64,000 bases of DNA from Sinomicrobium pectinilyticum (lineage in GTDB: Bacteria; Bacteroidota; Bacteroidia; Flavobacteriales; Flavobacteriaceae): assembly GCF_003725735.1 (NCBI RefSeq), contig NZ_RJTM01000107.1:44373-108372 (forward strand). Direction: 5' to 3'. This document shows positions 61,265-64,000 of the stretch, piece after piece. The position numbers and the translations under genes were made by a program. The notes beneath the pieces were generated by a model. It ran no database searches and had not been told where the DNA came from. It saw only the letters and a list, made by a program, of their open reading frames with translations. The number at the start of each line of letters is the position of its first letter. Position 1 is the first letter of the stretch.

Positions 61265-61630
61265 ATGGATAACAAGGACCGGGAAGAATACTTCCGGTTC
61301 TTTAAAGGCTTTAAGGAACTTTTTTTCGGTATCACCCCTAACACGGATATCAATGGTGAACTTACCTGTTGTAAGGATAAAGGAGTTGCACTTTTCACTT
61401 CTTATCTGTGTGCTTCCCCGAAAATTGTTGACCATACTGCCGGGTCCGGTTATAAGATAAAGAATGAAGAAATGCCTGTTTTCGATAAGGTAAATGGTGC
61501 TGCTAGTGTCTGTGGGAATAATAATGTTCTACAGAGCTTTGGCGATAGCCAACTTCTTCATTCCATACAGGAAATTTTAGGTTTAGGGTTCCGTCCCCGG
61601 AATATCGTGTGGAAAAAGATATTCGAATAA
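61265..61630 (+). CDS. Small hypothetical protein between the HAD and KdnB-like genes
   Basis: About 121 residues from the ATG at 61265; a GTG at 61247 overlapping the previous stop codon is also possible. It has no signal peptide or membrane segment. It starts with a charged helix (DREEYFRFFKGFKELFFG) and contains four cysteines, including a CC pair (GELTCCKDKG). I recognise no family. Codon use looks like that of the neighbours and the gene fills an operon gap, so it is probably real. Confidence 0.5.
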   Translation: MDNKDREEYFRFFKGFKELFFGITPNTDINGELTCCKDKGVALFTSYLCASPKIVDHTAGSGYKIKNEEMPVFDKVNGAASVCGNNNVLQSFGDSQLLHSIQEILGLGFRPRNIVWKKIFE

Positions 61631-61676
61631 GGGGAATAGGAAGAAATTAAATAAACAGAACGCAAAAAGCAAAGTT

Positions 61677-62756
61677 ATGAATTTTAGAAATTTTCCGATG
61701 GTGCCCCGGGTTATCTTTGGCCGCGGCAGCTTTGACCAGCTGGAAGAAATAATAACTTCGAAACGAGTGGATACCAGTGCCCCGTTTATCTTTTTAGTAG
61801 ATGATATATTTGAAAATACCGACCTGGAAAAAAGAATTCCGCTAAATTATAATGACAAAATTATTTTTGTCAGTGCCGGAACAGAGCCCAAGACCTCTCA
61901 GGTAGATACCTTAAGAGATCAGATAACAAACGAATTTGACCGGTTACCCTCGGGCGTGATAGGCATCGGTGGAGGGACTTTGATGGATCTTGCCAAAGCG
62001 GTTGCCATTATGTTGACCAATCCCGGTTCTGCTGTGGATTATCAGGGATGGGACTTAGTAAAAGTACCGGCATTATACCATGTGGGAGTTCCTACCATTA
62101 GTGGTACGGGGGCGGAAGTTTCCAGAACTACCGTGCTGACAGGCCCGGAGAAAAAATTAGGTATTAATTCGGACTATACGCCTTTTGACCAGGTTGTGCT
62201 GGACCCGGACCTGTGTGCGGGCGTACCTTTAAATCAGTGGTTTTATACCGGGATGGACTGTTACATTCACTGTATAGAATCGTTAACCGGAACCTATCTG
62301 AATGCTTTCAGTCAGAGTTACGGTGAAAAATCCCTGGAGCTGTGTAATGAGGTTTTCCTCAATGGTGTGTTGCCCGAAGAAACATCGCGTGATAAACTGA
62401 TGATGGCTTCCTGGCATGGTGGTATGAGCATTGCCTATTCGCAGGTAGGTGTGGCACATGCCATGAGTTATGGTCTGTCTTACCTGCTCGGCACCCGGCA
62501 TGGTGTGGGGAATTGTATTGTTTTTAATCATCTGGAAGAATTTTACCCGGAAGGTGTAAAACAATTCAAGAAAATGGTGGACAGGCACGGCGTAGAGATT
62601 CCCCAAGGTTTATGTGCCGATCTTACGGACACCGAATTCGATACCATGATCAGGGTTTCCCTGGGAATGGCCCCGCTATGGGAAAATGCCATAGGTAAAA
62701 ACTGGAAACAGGTTATTACCCCGAAGAAATTAAGGGAGATGTACGAAAAAATGTAA
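61677..62756 (+). CDS. kdnB: Iron-containing alcohol dehydrogenase, probable 3-deoxy-alpha-D-manno-octulosonate 8-oxidase
   Basis: 359 residues. Iron-ADH fold: cofactor loop GIGGGTLMDLAKA, metal ligands in GMDCYIHCIES, VAHAMSYGL and LGTRHGVGN. The N-terminus MNFRNFPMVPRVIFGRGSF resembles the Shewanella KdnB as I recall it, which oxidises C8 of Kdo before the aminotransferase KdnA makes 8-amino-Kdo. The nearby kdsB and HAD genes support this assignment. No kdnA is present in the window, so the pathway is incomplete here. A generic Fe-ADH is the alternative. Confidence 0.8.
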   Translation: MNFRNFPMVPRVIFGRGSFDQLEEIITSKRVDTSAPFIFLVDDIFENTDLEKRIPLNYNDKIIFVSAGTEPKTSQVDTLRDQITNEFDRLPSGVIGIGGGTLMDLAKAVAIMLTNPGSAVDYQGWDLVKVPALYHVGVPTISGTGAEVSRTTVLTGPEKKLGINSDYTPFDQVVLDPDLCAGVPLNQWFYTGMDCYIHCIESLTGTYLNAFSQSYGEKSLELCNEVFLNGVLPEETSRDKLMMASWHGGMSIAYSQVGVAHAMSYGLSYLLGTRHGVGNCIVFNHLEEFYPEGVKQFKKMVDRHGVEIPQGLCADLTDTEFDTMIRVSLGMAPLWENAIGKNWKQVITPKKLREMYEKM

Positions 62757-62777
62757 GTCCTGTTGGCGGCGGCAGTT

Positions 62778-62817
62778 AGTACATGACAAAATATACTTCA
62801 GGATTTTGTCATGTACT
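62778..62817. terminator. 15-bp perfect inverted repeat between convergent genes
   Basis: AGTACATGACAAAAT / ATTTTGTCATGTACT with a 10-nt loop. There are no flanking T-runs, so it is not a classic intrinsic terminator, but its position between convergent genes suggests transcript-end function. Confidence 0.5.
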
Positions 62818-62851
62818 GCGGTCGGGAATAATAATAATGATTTTGATCTTT

Positions 62852-63895
62852 TCAATAATTATTTACAAACTCCACAATTTCTTTAATTAACCTGTCTCTG
62901 CCGTTTCCGGCTCGGTCAAGAAAGAGATAATGGGTCCCGGGAATAGTTACGATGCGTTTTTCTGCAATGTCCAGGTCCTTGTCTATAGCTGCGATATCTT
63001 CTGGCCGTGACCAGAAATCCAGCTCGCTGCGTATAATGAGGGAAGGTGTGGCAATATCCCGGGCGTTCCAGTATTTTTTGCCTTCAGACATATAAAAACT
63101 TTCCTCCCTGTATCCTCCGGGTACGATCATAGTATCTTGTAAGGCCGAAAGCTTAATGGCTGTTTGGGCGTATGCATCTGCTATACGAGGGTCCCGCCAT
63201 TTTTCTTTATCGGTAAGCGGGATGGTGGCGGTCCATTTCCTGGTCAACGCGTCTTTTGTCGATTTCCGGAAAAACCCCTGTTTGTTGTACCTTAAAGAGT
63301 CTTCCTCCGATTGGAAATACTTCTTTAATTCCCAAGGTGCATCTACGCCATATAAGGAATTCAGGGAAATGAAGTGGGCTAGTTTTTCGGGATACTTGGT
63401 AGCGTAATAACCACCCCAGTGTCCCCCGGTTGCCCATCCGAAATATGAAACCTTTTCGGTATTTTCCTGTGTTCGGATAAAATCAATGGCCGTGTTGATG
63501 TCTTTTGCGGCTTCTTTATAGCTGCCGGTTACAAGCGTGGAATCGGAAAAATCATAATCCGGAAGTGTAGATTTCTCCCATCCTCGTATATTCAGCAGGT
63601 ACACCTTGATATCTTTGCGGGCAATATCCGCAGCCAGTGATCCGCCGGGCACATCGAGATCAAACGAAGCTATGACCCCCGGGCCTCCCCCGTGTACCAT
63701 AAGTAAAGGATAGCTGTCGGTAGAATTAGAGTTCGTTGCCGATACTTTCCGGAGATGCAATACTATATTATCCTCTCCTTTTATAAAATAGTCCTGCCTC
63801 TTCACATCCTCGGTTTCTTTTGCACCCGGAATACAGGAAACGGGGAGAATGCAAATACATATGAAAGACAAAAGCTTTGTAATATGGTTTTTCAT
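62852..63895 (-). CDS. Alpha/beta hydrolase-fold lipoprotein lacking the nucleophilic serine
   Basis: About 347 residues from the ATG at 63895, which gives the lipoprotein signal ending ILPVSC. Proline-iminopeptidase-like fold: oxyanion region MVHGGGPGV, and LLNIRGWEKS. At the nucleophile elbow it reads FGWATGGHWGG, so the expected Ser of GxSxG is Ala155 (codon GCA). The acid (RSELDFWSRPED) and histidine (PGTHYLFLD) regions are kept. It is therefore either a non-catalytic binding protein or uses a different nucleophile. It is predicted to sit in the envelope. Confidence 0.82.
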   Translation of the reverse strand: MKNHITKLLSFICICILPVSCIPGAKETEDVKRQDYFIKGEDNIVLHLRKVSATNSNSTDSYPLLMVHGGGPGVIASFDLDVPGGSLAADIARKDIKVYLLNIRGWEKSTLPDYDFSDSTLVTGSYKEAAKDINTAIDFIRTQENTEKVSYFGWATGGHWGGYYATKYPEKLAHFISLNSLYGVDAPWELKKYFQSEEDSLRYNKQGFFRKSTKDALTRKWTATIPLTDKEKWRDPRIADAYAQTAIKLSALQDTMIVPGGYREESFYMSEGKKYWNARDIATPSLIIRSELDFWSRPEDIAAIDKDLDIAEKRIVTIPGTHYLFLDRAGNGRDRLIKEIVEFVNNY

Positions 63896-64000
63896 GTGTG
63901 GTATGTTATGAAAATGAGGTTCTGAGAATGAAAATAAAGATAATGAAACATCCATGATTAAATTTTAAACACACAGGGGAATGATTATTTTGGACCAAAC

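Noticed and set aside
1..64000. tRNA, rRNA, CRISPR arrays, insertion sequences, integrases
   Set aside because: Intergenic regions were read on both strands. No cloverleaf-like sequence, regularly spaced direct-repeat array of CRISPR type, or transposase-like frame was recognised. The 28-bp array at 47315-47420 has dyads and no unique spacers, so it is an operator array.

Overview
The window looks like chromosomal DNA of a member of the Bacteroidota, most likely the family Flavobacteriaceae. It carries SusC/SusD pairs, FecI/FecR-type regulators with DUF4974, subtype-iii T6SS TssD proteins, a DUF3822 protein and many short-signal lipoproteins. Several genes are preceded by TAnnTTTG -7 elements, which are typical of the phylum. 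No tRNA, rRNA, CRISPR array, integrase or insertion sequence was recognised.

Region 1 (about 1-17,100) is a polysaccharide/glycoprotein utilisation locus. It holds the tail of a beta-gamma-crystallin-domain protein, an M60 (enhancin-like) lipoprotein peptidase, a GH2 beta-galactosidase-type enzyme, a GH29 alpha-L-fucosidase, an ECF sigma/FecR pair, an STN-type SusC with its SusD, a metzincin-type lipoprotein peptidase with an F5/8-C domain, and a second M60 peptidase with the same kind of domain. The mix of glycan-tolerant peptidases with galactosidase and fucosidase points to fucosylated, O-glycosylated glycoproteins rather than a plain plant or algal glycan.

Region 2 (about 17,300-29,800) is housekeeping and stress functions: a divergent MocR/PdxR regulator with an OsmC-PNPO-like gene pair, a TonB-dependent receptor, pruA, msrB, a collagen-like lipoprotein, an alpha/beta hydrolase, a lactonase-fold lipoprotein, and a CLC antiporter. 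The antiporter has CLC-F (fluoride) motifs and a recognisable fluoride (crcB-type) riboswitch in its leader.

Region 3 (about 30,200-43,050) is an accessory T6SS(iii) effector island without the core sheath/baseplate genes. It has two TssD (Hcp) genes, a candidate TssD-linked effector whose 3' end becomes AT-rich, three tandem immunity-like lipoproteins, VgrG, a DUF2235 (Tle1-like) lipase with its DUF2931 lipoprotein, an unknown protein, a DUF4280 PAAR-like protein, and a metzincin effector. The effector's reading frame is interrupted by two in-frame amber codons just before its zinc-binding motif. An intact candidate immunity lipoprotein and a decayed array of further lipoprotein genes follow.

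Region 4 (about 43,300-64,000) is again core-like: a GNAT enzyme, a YdcZ transporter, a nitroreductase and a Crp-type regulator; a DUF3307/SatD pair with a striking four-copy operator array of 28-bp period; a thioesterase, rmuC, and a FecBCD-like metallophore/cobalamin ABC importer; an M1 peptidase, rsmD, DUF3822 with a pilin-like neighbour, and a RecD-like helicase. Last come kdsB, a HAD phosphatase and a KdnB-like dehydrogenase, suggesting 8-amino-Kdo lipopolysaccharide, and an alpha/beta hydrolase that lacks its nucleophilic serine.
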